This document shows positions 46,212 to 55,447 of a DNA stretch of 64,000 nucleotides, one piece after another (the stretch's first letter is position 1; each line of letters begins with the position of its first letter). Under the pieces are notes generated by a model. That model worked only from the letters and a program-made list of their open reading frames with translations, was not told the DNA's origin and did not search any database. Made by a program: the position numbers and the translations under genes. The stretch spans positions 1-64,000 of the forward strand of contig CAIYJE010000087.1 of the NCBI GenBank assembly GCA_903926465.1, given 5' to 3'. Source of the stretch: an uncultured Planctomycetales bacterium. Its GTDB lineage: Bacteria > Planctomycetota > Planctomycetia > Isosphaerales > Isosphaeraceae.

Positions 46212-48290
46212 ATGATGGCCAAGCGGCAGTTCGTGTCGCGAACATCCGGTTACACCACGGTAAACCGGTTCCAGACACTTGAGCATAGTGATGCGACTTC
46301 CGGTCTTGATTCCGGGATCGAGCGTTCGTACGCCTGGCTACTCGCCCAGCAGAAGTCCGATGGGCACTGGGTTGGAGAGCTTGAAGGCGACACCATTCTT
46401 GAATCAGAATATGTTTTGCTCATGGCCTATCTTGGTCGTGAGCGAGAAGACCGGTGCCTGCAACTATGTCGCTACTTGCTTCAGCAACAGCGGCCTGACG
46501 GCGGCTGGTCGATCCACCCAGGCGGTCCATTTGAGCTGAGCGCTTCGGTCAAAGCGTATTTTGCCCTGAAACTGACCAGTTTTCCTACCTCGCATCCGGC
46601 GATGCTCAAGGCCAAGGCCGCTATCCTTGAAGCCGGTGGGGCCCAAAACTGCAACAGTTTCACACGCTTTTATCTGGCGTTACTCGGACAGATTCCGTAC
46701 GAGCACTGCCCGTGTGTGCCACCTGAACTTACGCTGCTTTCCAAGAAGCTCGGATTCAGCCTGAGCGCGATGTCGGCGTGGACCAGAACGATTGTGGTGC
46801 CACTCTCAATCATTTCGGCGTACAAACCAAAGCGTGAACTGCCTCCAGAGCGGGGCATTCGCGAGTTATACCGGGAAGATCTTCCCCAGGCGTCAGCCCA
46901 CCCGCACAGCGGGCTTTGCTGGGAGAACTTCTTTCTGGGCGTAGATCGGGTGCTGAAAGGCCTGGATCGGTTTGCGCCTCACTCCTGGCGGAAGGCGGGC
47001 ATTGATGCCTCGCATCGCTGGATTCTTGAACACTTTGAGAATTCGGACGGACTGGGGGCCATTTTTCCCCCCATGATCTACACGGTGGTTGCACTGGACT
47101 GCCTAGGATACAGCCGGGACCATCACCTCTTTCGCTGGGCCTTGAAACAACTGGATGACCTGTTTCTGGAGGATGAGCGCGGCCTGAGAATTCAGCCGTG
47201 TGTCTCACCGGTGTGGGATACGGCAATCTCAATCATCGCGCTGGCAGACGCAGGCCTGAGTGGTGACCACACAGCCATTCGACAGGCCTCTCGCTGGCTT
47301 CTGGACCATGAAGTCCGTCAGCCTGGAGACTGGGTTGCTCGCCGACCAGGCCTGGAACCTACCGGCTGGCACTTTCAGTATCAGAACGGCCATTACCCAG
47401 ACATCGACGATACCGCGATGGTCTTGATTGCGCTCCAGCGTTCGGGTCTGGATGATGATCAGGAAGCGGAAGCGGCCGTTGATCGGGCTGTGAAGTGGCT
47501 TCTGGCCATGCAAAATCGTGATGGAGGTTGGGCGGCCTTCGACGTCGATATCGACAACCAGATTCTCACAAAGGTTCCGTTTGCGGACCACAATGCCATG
47601 CTGGACCCGAGCTGTGCCGACATCACAGCGCGGATTCTGGAACTGCTCGGTTTACTCGGCTACCGGGCTGATAATCCAGCAATAGCCCGTGCGTTAGACT
47701 ATCTCTGGTCGACCCAAGAGCCGGAGGGCTGCTGGTATGGTCGCTGGGGAGTCAATTACATCTATGGAACCTGGCAGGTGCTTTTGGGTCTCCGGGCGAT
47801 CAACTTCCCCCTGGGCCATCCTCGCGTCCGGAAAGCGGCAGATTGGCTAGAATCGGTCCAGCAAAGCTCAGGGGGCTGGGGCGAATCTTGCGATAGTTAT
47901 GAAGACCCCTCACTAAAAGCCGTAGGTGATCCCACGGCCTCTCAGACGGCATGGGCTATTCTGGGATTGATCGCGGCCGGCCGAGAACAGTCGTCATCTA
48001 CCCAAAAAGGCATCGAGTACCTGCTCCAAACTCAGAACGAAGATGGAAGCTGGGACGAGTCTGAATTCACTGGAACTGGGTTCCCCAAGGTCTTCTACTT
48101 ACGTTATCACTTCTATCGCATTTACTTCCCATTGATGGCTTTGGGTCGTTACAGAACTGCTGCGGGAACTGAAAATCCTGTTGTGGAACGAACTCTAGGT
48201 GGGACCCATTTCGGAAATGGTCACCACCATGTTAATACGGGGCCAGTGGCTTCTCGGGTGCCGGCTCAGCCGCTTCCCGGAGAGGTTTGA
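46212..48290 (+). CDS. shc: Squalene-hopene cyclase
   Basis: A 692-residue class II terpene cyclase that converts squalene to hopene and hopanol at the membrane. The acid motif DIDD in GHYPDIDDTAMVLIAL (near residue 397) is the protonating DxDD. Several QW repeats are visible: QQKSDGHW, QQRPDGGW, MQNRDGGWAAF, QEPEGCWYGRW, QQSSGGWGE and QNEDGSWDE. The aromatic-lined RWGVNYIYGTWQVL sits between repeats. ATG 46212 has AAGGAGGAGG 11 bases upstream; an upstream ATG at 46101 would add 37 residues without a binding site. It heads an operon with hpnH and hpnG. Confidence 0.93.
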   Translation: MMAKRQFVSRTSGYTTVNRFQTLEHSDATSGLDSGIERSYAWLLAQQKSDGHWVGELEGDTILESEYVLLMAYLGREREDRCLQLCRYLLQQQRPDGGWSIHPGGPFELSASVKAYFALKLTSFPTSHPAMLKAKAAILEAGGAQNCNSFTRFYLALLGQIPYEHCPCVPPELTLLSKKLGFSLSAMSAWTRTIVVPLSIISAYKPKRELPPERGIRELYREDLPQASAHPHSGLCWENFFLGVDRVLKGLDRFAPHSWRKAGIDASHRWILEHFENSDGLGAIFPPMIYTVVALDCLGYSRDHHLFRWALKQLDDLFLEDERGLRIQPCVSPVWDTAISIIALADAGLSGDHTAIRQASRWLLDHEVRQPGDWVARRPGLEPTGWHFQYQNGHYPDIDDTAMVLIALQRSGLDDDQEAEAAVDRAVKWLLAMQNRDGGWAAFDVDIDNQILTKVPFADHNAMLDPSCADITARILELLGLLGYRADNPAIARALDYLWSTQEPEGCWYGRWGVNYIYGTWQVLLGLRAINFPLGHPRVRKAADWLESVQQSSGGWGESCDSYEDPSLKAVGDPTASQTAWAILGLIAAGREQSSSTQKGIEYLLQTQNEDGSWDESEFTGTGFPKVFYLRYHFYRIYFPLMALGRYRTAAGTENPVVERTLGGTHFGNGHHHVNTGPVASRVPAQPLPGEV

Positions 48291-48359
48291 GCTGACCTTT
48301 TGGACTGACTTTCTACGATTTCACTTCTTGTTTTAGGCTCGCCCTCGAGGAGGACCCCG

Positions 48360-49367
48360 ATGGGGCTTCGATTTCCTTTACCGATGACCCTACGGATTGC
48401 GCAGTACGTCGCCAAAAAGAAGGTGGCCCGTACGAAGCGGTTTCCGATGGTTCTCATGCTTGAACCGCTTCACGCCTGCAACCTGACCTGCACCGGCTGT
48501 GGACGAATTCGCGAGTACTCGACATCCATCAAAGAAAGGCTTTCGATTCAGGAATGCCTGGATGCGGTGGATGAGGCCAATGCCCCCGTGGTTTCAATCT
48601 GTGGCGGCGAGCCCATGATTTACCCTGGCATTGGTGAACTGGTGGCCAAGATTCAGGAGCGCAAGAAAGCCGTTTATCTTTGCACCAACGGCATGTTCAT
48701 CCGCAAAAAGATTGCCGACTTCAAGCCTTCGAACATGTTCTTCTTCAACGTGCATCTTGATGGCATGCGTGAAAGCCACGACCTGGCCGTTGAGCGGAAG
48801 GGCGTTTTCGATAGCGCGGTAGATGGTATCAAGTGCGCCAAAGAGCATGGCTTCATGGTTTGCACCAATACCACGGTTTTCACCGAAACGAACATGACCG
48901 AGCTTGATGAACTGTTCGGCTTCCTCACGGGACTGGGAGTGGATGGGTTCATGGTGGCGCCTGGGTACGAGTACTCGGCCGTTCAGGTGAAAGACATCTT
49001 CCTGTCTCGCGAGATGATTCGCGAGAAGTTTCGTGCGGCTGAGGCCATGTTCAAGAAGTACAAGTTCGGCACTTCACCGATCTACCTGGAATTCCTGCAA
49101 GGGAAACGAGAGATGGATTGCACCGCCTGGGCGAGCCCCACGCGGAATATCAAAGGATGGAAGGGACCCTGTTACCTGATCACCGATGTGCACCACCCCA
49201 CCCTTGATGACTTGATCAACAAGACCCCCTGGGAAAAGTACGGCTACGGCAAAGACCCACGCTGCGAGAATTGCATGTCTCACGTGGGTTACGAAACGGC
49301 TGCCGCCGTGGGCGTAAACAAGCGCCTGGGTGATACCCTGAAGATGATCAAGTGGCAGTTCGTCTAA
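48360..49367 (+). CDS. hpnH: Adenosylhopane synthase, radical SAM protein
   Basis: A 335-residue radical SAM enzyme. The cluster motif is CNLTCTGC (CxxxCxxC). It is followed by SICGGEPMIYPGI and LCTNGMFIRKKI, as in the B12-independent radical SAM group that joins an adenosyl radical to hopene. A C-terminal Cys pair (CENCMSHVG) is also typical of HpnH. The Cys-rich C-terminus may contribute to folding or a second site. It is the second gene of the hopanoid operon, 69 bp after shc, and the following gene processes its product. Confidence 0.93.
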   Translation: MGLRFPLPMTLRIAQYVAKKKVARTKRFPMVLMLEPLHACNLTCTGCGRIREYSTSIKERLSIQECLDAVDEANAPVVSICGGEPMIYPGIGELVAKIQERKKAVYLCTNGMFIRKKIADFKPSNMFFFNVHLDGMRESHDLAVERKGVFDSAVDGIKCAKEHGFMVCTNTTVFTETNMTELDELFGFLTGLGVDGFMVAPGYEYSAVQVKDIFLSREMIREKFRAAEAMFKKYKFGTSPIYLEFLQGKREMDCTAWASPTRNIKGWKGPCYLITDVHHPTLDDLINKTPWEKYGYGKDPRCENCMSHVGYETAAAVGVNKRLGDTLKMIKWQFV

Positions 49368-49392
49368 GATCCGGACGGGCAGGGGGCTTCCA

Positions 49393-50169
49393 GTGAGCGA
49401 CCAGCCCGGCGAACGTCCCATTCATGTTGCACCACCGCCGGTACCTTCGGATATCGGCATTGTTGCTGCGCTTCCAATCGAGGTCGGCCCGCTCTTGGGT
49501 CGGCTTCGGGAAGTTCGCAAATATGCTGGTGCCCGCCACACCGTGCATGAAGGCTTCTGTGGCGAGCAACTTGTCTCGCTGATCATCACCGGGCCTGGCC
49601 GCCAGGCAGCCGCGCGCGGTGCTGAGGTTTTGATCGTTGGTCACCGCCCACGCTGGCTGGTTTCGGTTGGTTTTGCTGGGGCTCTTGATCCAAATCTCAA
49701 GCGTAACACCCTGCTGATCCCAGATCGGATCATGACCCCGCAGGGCGATGTCTTGAAAATTGATATCCAGGGAACCAGTCACGACGCTGGTGTTCAACCC
49801 TCGCATAGTCTGGTTACGGTCGACCATATTGTGCGAACTGCGCACGATAAGGCCGAACTTTTCCGTTCGACTGGTGCCGATGCAGTCGACATGGAGACTC
49901 ATGCGGTTGCCTCACTGGCTTGCGATCGGGGAGTGCGGTTCCTGTCGGTACGTGTGATCAGCGATGAGGCGTCTACCGATCTGCCTCCCGAGGTGCTGAC
50001 TCTGGTGGGCCCAACCGGTGGTTACCGGGTGGGTGCCGCCATCGGGGCTATCTGGAAACGCCCATCAAGCATGAAAGATATGCTCATCCTGCGTGACAAT
50101 GCGAACTTGGCGGCAAAGGTTCTCGCAGACTCGGTTCCTGAGATTCTTCAGCGCCTGACCGGTCCATGA
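49393..50169 (+). CDS. hpnG: Adenosylhopane nucleosidase/phosphorylase
   Basis: A 258-residue protein of the purine-nucleoside-phosphorylase fold, starting at GTG 49393. The N-terminal IGIVAALPIEVGPLL and LIITGPGRQAAARGAEVL with VSVGFAGALDPNL form the phosphate/ribose side. GADAVDMETHAVASLACDRG carries the conserved catalytic Glu and Asp region. In hopanoid synthesis HpnG releases adenine from adenosylhopane to give ribosylhopane. The assignment rests on family plus position directly after hpnH (25 bp gap). Confidence 0.85.
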   Translation: MSDQPGERPIHVAPPPVPSDIGIVAALPIEVGPLLGRLREVRKYAGARHTVHEGFCGEQLVSLIITGPGRQAAARGAEVLIVGHRPRWLVSVGFAGALDPNLKRNTLLIPDRIMTPQGDVLKIDIQGTSHDAGVQPSHSLVTVDHIVRTAHDKAELFRSTGADAVDMETHAVASLACDRGVRFLSVRVISDEASTDLPPEVLTLVGPTGGYRVGAAIGAIWKRPSSMKDMLILRDNANLAAKVLADSVPEILQRLTGP

Positions 50170-50224
50170 GAGAGCCTTCGGTCGATCCGATATTCGCTTG
50201 ACACACGCGAGATAGTGACTAAAT

Positions 50225-51583
50225 TTGTCGGCTCCACAAGGAATCGACAAGCTCCAGAACCTGCGGCCAAATGTCACGGAACAGCCACCCAGGATGCCGC
50301 CACACGGTCCAACGATTGGCTCTCAATCTTGCGTGGACGGAGCCATCACACCTGTGACCGCTCACAGACTTAACCCTCTGAATACCAGCGAATCTGGCCT
50401 ATCTGCCCCGTTCGATCTGGTGGTGGCCGACGCCTCCTGGTCTTGGACCGAACGATTGTTCTCTCCCATGGCCAAGCGTGGCGCGAACGTGCTACTGCTC
50501 AGGGTTAGTGACTGGCGCACTGCGCGCGAGCAGCGCCGCCCCTGGCGAGACTGGGTATTCCCACGCTCTCAAACCGGGCCAGAACTCTGGCAACAGTCCA
50601 TCGTCCTCCCACCTGGATGGATGAAAACGTATCCTAGAATCGGCATGAAGCCGATCGCCTGGGCCATTAATTCCTGGCGGAAATCGTTGCCCAGCCAACG
50701 ACCGCTTGTGCTCGCAATTTCCTACCCGCATTACCTTTACCTCAGCCATATGGTTCGGCCAACGTCGCTTGTTTATTACAACATGGACGATTATTCCCTG
50801 TACTGGCCGGCCCACGCCTTGACCCTTCAGAGCCTGGAACGCCAAGCCGTGGAAGCGGCTGGTCTTTCTGTCTTCTGCGCCCGCAACCGCGCCGACCAAC
50901 TCATCCGCGACGTTCCGCAAGCCGCCGACCGGATCATCCATCTTCCACATGGCGCACCTGCAGAGTCCATTGCCCTTAAACCGGTCGATCTTCCGGCCAC
51001 CCCTCCCGCAGATCTGGCCGGCCTGCCACGCCCCTACCTGGGTTTTGTTGGCTCGCTGGAAGACCGGCTCGACTGGAATCTGCTGGAAAAACTCGCACAA
51101 GCACGGCCTGAAAATTCCCTGGTCTTCATCGGCCGCCCACCGGCCCATTCCCCTGCGCCCTGGTACCAAGACTTTGAACGCGTGCAAAGCTTGCCAAACG
51201 TCCACCTGCTGGGCTGGAAGTCCCAGCAAGAGATTGGTCGCTACATGGCTGCGTTCGATGTCTGCCTGATCCCATACAAGGTCGATCATCCATTCAACCA
51301 TGCAGCATGCCCAACCAAGATCATGGACTATATGGCCAGTACCCGGCCTGTGGTCTCAACAAAGCTGCCTGAGTGCGACCTGTATTCCGATTACTTCAGC
51401 CTGGCCTCAAACCCCGTTGAGTTCATTGAAGCCGTAGACCAGATTGTCAAAGCCGGATCTCGTGATGGGCGAACACAAGCCCGCTGGGATCATGCGCGAA
51501 AATCAACCTGGGAGCGAACCTCGGATAAACTCCTGCAACTCATCGCCGATCGGCTGAGAACACGGAATCCAAGCCAGGAATAA
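50225..51583 (+). CDS. Glycosyltransferase, GT-B fold
   Basis: A 452-residue GT-B enzyme. A sequence-specific SLVYYNMDDYSLYWP element near residue 190 is characteristic of a group of bacterial glycosyltransferases; the second half has YLGFVGSLEDRLDWNLLE and the donor-binding region CPTKIMDYMASTRPVVST. The first about 60 residues are not conserved-looking. Start TTG 50225 is uncertain; an ATG at 50294 is an alternative. It follows hpnG by 55 bp and may add a sugar to a hopanoid or to an unrelated glycolipid; the context alone does not decide. No signal or membrane segment, cytoplasmic. Confidence 0.82.
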   Translation: MSAPQGIDKLQNLRPNVTEQPPRMPPHGPTIGSQSCVDGAITPVTAHRLNPLNTSESGLSAPFDLVVADASWSWTERLFSPMAKRGANVLLLRVSDWRTAREQRRPWRDWVFPRSQTGPELWQQSIVLPPGWMKTYPRIGMKPIAWAINSWRKSLPSQRPLVLAISYPHYLYLSHMVRPTSLVYYNMDDYSLYWPAHALTLQSLERQAVEAAGLSVFCARNRADQLIRDVPQAADRIIHLPHGAPAESIALKPVDLPATPPADLAGLPRPYLGFVGSLEDRLDWNLLEKLAQARPENSLVFIGRPPAHSPAPWYQDFERVQSLPNVHLLGWKSQQEIGRYMAAFDVCLIPYKVDHPFNHAACPTKIMDYMASTRPVVSTKLPECDLYSDYFSLASNPVEFIEAVDQIVKAGSRDGRTQARWDHARKSTWERTSDKLLQLIADRLRTRNPSQE

Positions 51584-51593
51584 CCCAGGGCTA

Positions 51594-52106
51594 TCAGGGC
51601 TTCGCACTGGTGGGAGTTTCGGCCTTCTCCTCACTGGACGAGCCTTCCTCCTTGGTAGCCTGTGCCACCGGCAAATTCGACCCGATCGACTTGCGTAACG
51701 GCTTGCTTACTTCTCGCTTCTGAACGGCCGATCCCCCGGCCGCCCGACGGCTCAGGCTGTTGTAAGCCAGCCCAGACATTCCGGTCAGAAAAATCATCGC
51801 CCCAAGCGAAACCGCCAGGGCATGAACCGGATGAAACCGCAGGATCAACGTGAAAAGCACAAACCAGATGATCGCCTGCAAGACCGTCCATGGAAAATCG
51901 CTGGTGAACATCGTCTCAAACGAGGTTCGGGCCCAGGTCTGAACAACCGCGAGCAGCGCACTTGCCAGCAAAACCTTGAAGCCGGCGTTAGGTGTGGTCT
52001 CGTCATAAAGGTAGTTCTGAGCGAATTCGACAAGCACCGAAATCGCTACGAAGAAGATGAGCCAGAAAACGAGGAACGGAACCACCAGCGTTTGGAAGAA
52101 GTTCAT
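51594..52106 (-). CDS. Small polytopic membrane protein
   Basis: A 170-residue protein with about four transmembrane helices in its first 115 residues (VVPFLVFWLIFFVAISVLVE, FKVLLASALLAVV, WTVLQAIIWFVLFTLIL, VHALAVSLGAMIFLTGMSGL), and a polar, charged C-terminal tail of about 55 residues. The tail is Lys/Glu/Ser-rich and probably cytoplasmic. Convergent with the glycosyltransferase, gap 10 bp. No function recognised. Confidence 0.7.
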   Translation of the reverse strand: MNFFQTLVVPFLVFWLIFFVAISVLVEFAQNYLYDETTPNAGFKVLLASALLAVVQTWARTSFETMFTSDFPWTVLQAIIWFVLFTLILRFHPVHALAVSLGAMIFLTGMSGLAYNSLSRRAAGGSAVQKREVSKPLRKSIGSNLPVAQATKEEGSSSEEKAETPTSAKP

Positions 52107-52311
52107 GGGGAGATCAAAAGCGATGTGCGGTTCAAAGAAAAGTCACCAGCCAGGACCCAGTATCAACTGGCAAGTTATGCCTGATCGTAGCGGTCCCGGG
52201 CGTACTCGGCCATGGGTCGCTGGCAGATTCAAATAGGAGTGGTAGGATATCTACAAGAAGCTGCGTGGGCACACCCACCTGGCCCTATCCGACCCCGCAC
52301 CGAGCCGCTCC

Positions 52312-53136
52312 ATGCTTCGCCTTAGCGCCTTTGCCGACGAAATTTCTACAGACCCCACTGAACAAGTTGAGTGCCTCGCCGCTCTGGGGATCTCTAACAT
52401 CGAGTTCCGCTCGATTTACGGCACCAATGTTCTGGATCTGGAACCCAACCTTCACGAAGAGTTCCGGCAACTCCTCCGTGAACGCGGATTCCACCTGAGC
52501 GCCATCGGCTCACCCATTGGCAAGATTCCGATCACTCAGGCGTTCGAGCCCCACCTCGACCGCTATGCGATCGCCCTGGATCTGGCCGAATTCTATGAAA
52601 CGCCAAGGATTCGGATCTTTAGCTTCTACATGCCGGCCGATGTCAAACCGGAAGTCTACCGGCAGGCCGTGATTGATCGCCTGGGAACCCTGAGCGAGCT
52701 CGCGGAAAAGCGTGGAATTACGCTCATGCTCGAAAATGAAAAAGGGATCTACGGAGATACTGCGGACAGAGTGGCCGACATCATCGAAAGCGTGGGGTCA
52801 AGCGCCCTCAAACACGCCTTTGACCCTGCCAACTACGTGGAGGTTGGACAGCCCGTCATTGCGGCCTGGCACAGGCTCAAACCGCACGTCGGCCATTTCC
52901 ATGTCAAAGATTATGTGGCCAGTACCCACAAACACGTGCCGGCCGGCCAGGGAGACGGCGAGATTCCAGCCGTAATTTCAGACGCCGTTTCGCACGGGTT
53001 TTCCGGATACGTTGTTCTGGAACCTCACCTGATTGTGGCTGAGAAAAGTTACGGTTTCACCGGTCCCGATCGGTTCGCAGAGGCCGCCACAGCTCTCAAG
53101 AGACTTCTCCAGGAACGCCACCTCGCGTATACCTGA
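52312..53136 (+). CDS. Cytosolic sugar isomerase/epimerase (xylose-isomerase-like TIM barrel)
   Basis: A 274-residue protein of the sugar-phosphate isomerase/epimerase superfamily. It begins RLSAFADEISTDPTEQVECL, with the typical strand-helix units (ALGISNIEFRSIYG, ALDLAEFYETPRIRIFSF). Likely metal ligands are in LMLENEKGIYG, HAFDPANYVEVG, VGHFHVKDY and VVLEPHL: Glu, Asp, His and Glu at the ends of barrel strands. No signal peptide, so it should be cytoplasmic. Substrate unknown; these enzymes act on inositols, ketoses or related sugars. It is directly upstream of a homologous exported protein. Confidence 0.85.
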   Translation: MLRLSAFADEISTDPTEQVECLAALGISNIEFRSIYGTNVLDLEPNLHEEFRQLLRERGFHLSAIGSPIGKIPITQAFEPHLDRYAIALDLAEFYETPRIRIFSFYMPADVKPEVYRQAVIDRLGTLSELAEKRGITLMLENEKGIYGDTADRVADIIESVGSSALKHAFDPANYVEVGQPVIAAWHRLKPHVGHFHVKDYVASTHKHVPAGQGDGEIPAVISDAVSHGFSGYVVLEPHLIVAEKSYGFTGPDRFAEAATALKRLLQERHLAYT

Positions 53137-53226
53137 TCATTCAAAGACTTTCCGTGCCCCAGCCTCTTTTTCTTCTCTTCTCTTTTCTTTTCATTCTCCC
53201 TTAGCTGAACCCTCGGAGCACTCTCC

Positions 53227-54198
53227 ATGTCGATTCTGAAGAATTCCGTTTCTCGTCGCGACTGGCTGCGTGCCAGCCTGGCCGGTGGTCTGGCCCTGGG
53301 TGCCGGCACATTCCGCACCGGTAGCCTGTTGGCCCAGCAAGAGGTCTCCGGCAAGCCGGGCCCCGGGAAAATTGGCGAGTTCAAGATCTCACTGGCCGAA
53401 TGGTCGCTCCACAAACGCCTGTTCGATAGCGGCAACCCGGCCCAGATGAATCTCGACTTCCCCAAGATGGCCAAGGAAGAATTCGGAATCAATGCCGTTG
53501 AGTTCGTCAACCAGTTCTTCAAGGAACATGCTCACGACGCCGCCTACCTGCGTGATCTCAAGAAGCGGGCCGACGACCACGGCGTGACCTGCGTTCTGAT
53601 CATGATCGATCGCGAAGGAGACCTGAGCGCCACCGATAAGGCTGAGCGAACCAAGGCCGTTGAAAACCACAAGAAGTGGGTTGATGCCGCCGTTGCCCTG
53701 GGTTGCCAGGCCATTCGCGTGAATACCGGCAATAATTACTCCCCCACCAGCAACGCCGACGTTACCGATGGCTGCTCGGCCCTGGCAGACTACGGCGCGG
53801 CCAACAAGATCAACATCATCTGCGAAAACCACGGCGGCCCATCCAGCGACCCCAACGCGCTGATCCCGCTGATGAAGGCCGTGAACAAGCCCAACTTCGG
53901 CACCTTGCCAGACTTCGGCAATTTCGCCCGCAACGGCGACAAGTACGCCATTGACGTCTATGACGCCATTGCCCGCATGATGCCCTACGCCAAGGGGGTC
54001 TCTGCCAAGAGCTTTGCCTTCGGTCCCGATGGCAAGGAAACCACCTTGGACTACGCACGAATCCTCAAGATCGTGACCGACAGCGGTTACCACGGGTACG
54101 TAGGGATTGAGTTCGAAGGCAGTTCGCCCGAACCGGAAGGGATCCGGGCCACCAAGAAACTGCTCGAAACCCTCAAAGGCTCTGACTACGCAGGTTGA
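53227..54198 (+). CDS. Tat-exported sugar isomerase/epimerase
   Basis: A 323-residue TIM-barrel protein. The N-terminus has a twin-arginine signal: SRRDWLRASLAGGLALGAG. The mature part follows the isomerase pattern: FGINAVEFVNQFF, VLIMIDREGDLSATD, ALGCQAIRVNTGNN, IICENHGGPSSDPN with a metal-site Glu, TLPDFGNF with Asp, and GYVGIEFEGSSPEPEG with the last Glu. It should act in the periplasm. Compared with the upstream cytosolic gene it has the same fold but low identity. A strong terminator follows. Confidence 0.88.
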   Translation: MSILKNSVSRRDWLRASLAGGLALGAGTFRTGSLLAQQEVSGKPGPGKIGEFKISLAEWSLHKRLFDSGNPAQMNLDFPKMAKEEFGINAVEFVNQFFKEHAHDAAYLRDLKKRADDHGVTCVLIMIDREGDLSATDKAERTKAVENHKKWVDAAVALGCQAIRVNTGNNYSPTSNADVTDGCSALADYGAANKINIICENHGGPSSDPNALIPLMKAVNKPNFGTLPDFGNFARNGDKYAIDVYDAIARMMPYAKGVSAKSFAFGPDGKETTLDYARILKIVTDSGYHGYVGIEFEGSSPEPEGIRATKKLLETLKGSDYAG

Positions 54199-54240
54199 TT
54201 GAGCCTGGGTTCACCTGAGCCTTTGATTCAAAACCTGGAT

Positions 54241-54287
54241 GACCGGCGGAGGGATTTTCTTCTCCGCCAGTCATCTAGTTTTTTTTG
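54241..54287 (+). terminator. Rho-independent terminator after the exported isomerase
   Basis: The stem GGCGGAG / CTCCGCC (54245-54251 and 54262-54268) is extended by GAC/GTC around one mismatch, loop of 10 bases, followed after a few bases by a run of eight T (54279-54286). It lies 40 bp past the stop. Confidence 0.8.
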
Positions 54288-54308
54288 TTCTCGGCTTTCA
54301 AGCCTCGG

Positions 54309-54337
54309 TATGGACAATATGGACGGTATGGACTCGG
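54309..54337. repeat. Three tandem ATGGAC-type 9-bp units
   Basis: TATGGACAA, TATGGACGG and TATGGACTC are consecutive 9-base units differing in the last two bases. Related ATGGACGG sequences recur at 56578-56670. The two loci bracket the TPR and asparaginase genes. Confidence 0.55.
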
Positions 54338-54352
54338 AGAGCCAGACGGACC

Positions 54353-55447
54353 TCACCTTGGAAATGCCGTTCGATAAGGCTTGCCCGCCTTGAAACACGC
54401 AAGCATTTCCTGTCCCGTGGCCTTGGCCCTGGGGTCATTTGCCCAGGTCAGGGCAAGCTCCTGGAATTCGACGGCTTTCTCAAACAGCCCTTTATCGGTA
54501 TACACGGCGGCGAGAACCATGAGATCGAAGGAGGATTTCCAATCGTACTTTTCACAGGCATGAATCGCATAATCCAGGGCTTTATCAGCATCTCGATATT
54601 TGTCGTCCGGACAGGTCGCCCACAGCCAGGCACGTAACTGTAAGTATTGGGCTTTCCCTGGGCTAAGCCTGATCGCCATCTCGTAGTCTTCGAGCGCCTT
54701 GCCGTACTCTTCTTTTTGAGCCCTGCACATGCCACGGTTGAAGTAAATCGTCGCGTTCTTTGGGTTGAGCTCGACGGCCTGGTCCAAGTCTGCAAGCGCC
54801 TTTTCGACCTGTTCTGTTTTCGCCAGGGCAATACCTCGCCCGAGTAATGCATCAACGTTTTTGCCATCTAGCTCGACAACGCTGTCATAATCTTGAATTG
54901 CCTTCTCGGGCTTGCCCATTTTGCCCCAGACATAGGCACGATTAATATAAGCCGGAGCCACCGAAGGCGCTAGACGAATTGCCTCGCTCAAATCGGCCTC
55001 GGCACGGTCAAGATCCCCCTTCCGCAACCAGGCATCACCACGACAGACCAAGGTCTCCACGCATTCAGGATAGAGCCGAAGTGATTCATTGAAATCCGCG
55101 ATGGCCTTGTCTGTTTCTTTCAGGTTCTGCCAGCAACGCGCGCGGCCAAAGTAGCTCTGCGGATTCTTGGGATCGAGCTTGATCGCTTGATCGAACTCGA
55201 CCATCGCTCCGCCGTGATCCTGAATACCGCCTGCAAGAATCAGCGCATAGACGCAATGACACCCAGCACTCTCGGGCTCAAGTTCAATGGCCTTCTTTGC
55301 ATCAGTGAGGGCCTTTTCCACATCACCCAGTTCTACCCACGCTAAAGCCCTCAGGGAATACGTCGAACCCGATCGAGGTTGATCCTGAATGGCTTTGTCC
55401 AGATCTTCCATGGCCTGATCCAGCAAGATCAGGTCCTCAACCGGCAC
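54353..55447 (-). CDS. TPR-repeat protein, main part of a frameshifted gene
   Basis: A 364-residue frame built of about nine tetratricopeptide repeats, for example AWVELGDVEKALTDAKKAIE, YFGRARCWQNLKETDKAIAD, GDAWLRKGDLDRAEADLSEA and FNRGMCRAQKEEYGKALEDY. It appears to start at GTG 55447, but no ribosome site precedes it. The reading frame continues upstream without a stop as FFPGTVPVEDLILLD, while the true N-terminal part lies in another frame (next feature). A one-base slip at 55456-55462 joins them. It may therefore be the C-terminal portion of a larger exported TPR protein, a common planctomycete type. Partners unknown. Confidence 0.8.
   Translation of the reverse strand: MPVEDLILLDQAMEDLDKAIQDQPRSGSTYSLRALAWVELGDVEKALTDAKKAIELEPESAGCHCVYALILAGGIQDHGGAMVEFDQAIKLDPKNPQSYFGRARCWQNLKETDKAIADFNESLRLYPECVETLVCRGDAWLRKGDLDRAEADLSEAIRLAPSVAPAYINRAYVWGKMGKPEKAIQDYDSVVELDGKNVDALLGRGIALAKTEQVEKALADLDQAVELNPKNATIYFNRGMCRAQKEEYGKALEDYEMAIRLSPGKAQYLQLRAWLWATCPDDKYRDADKALDYAIHACEKYDWKSSFDLMVLAAVYTDKGLFEKAVEFQELALTWANDPRAKATGQEMLACFKAGKPYRTAFPR

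Noticed and set aside
49348-49902. 184-residue reverse frame
   Set aside because: Antisense to hpnG, which has matching family motifs and a natural place in the operon.
50492-51301. 269-residue reverse frame
   Set aside because: Antisense to the glycosyltransferase with a conserved donor site.
53389-54093. 234-residue reverse frame rich in Gly and Val
   Set aside because: It is antisense to the Tat-exported isomerase and reflects codon bias of that gene.
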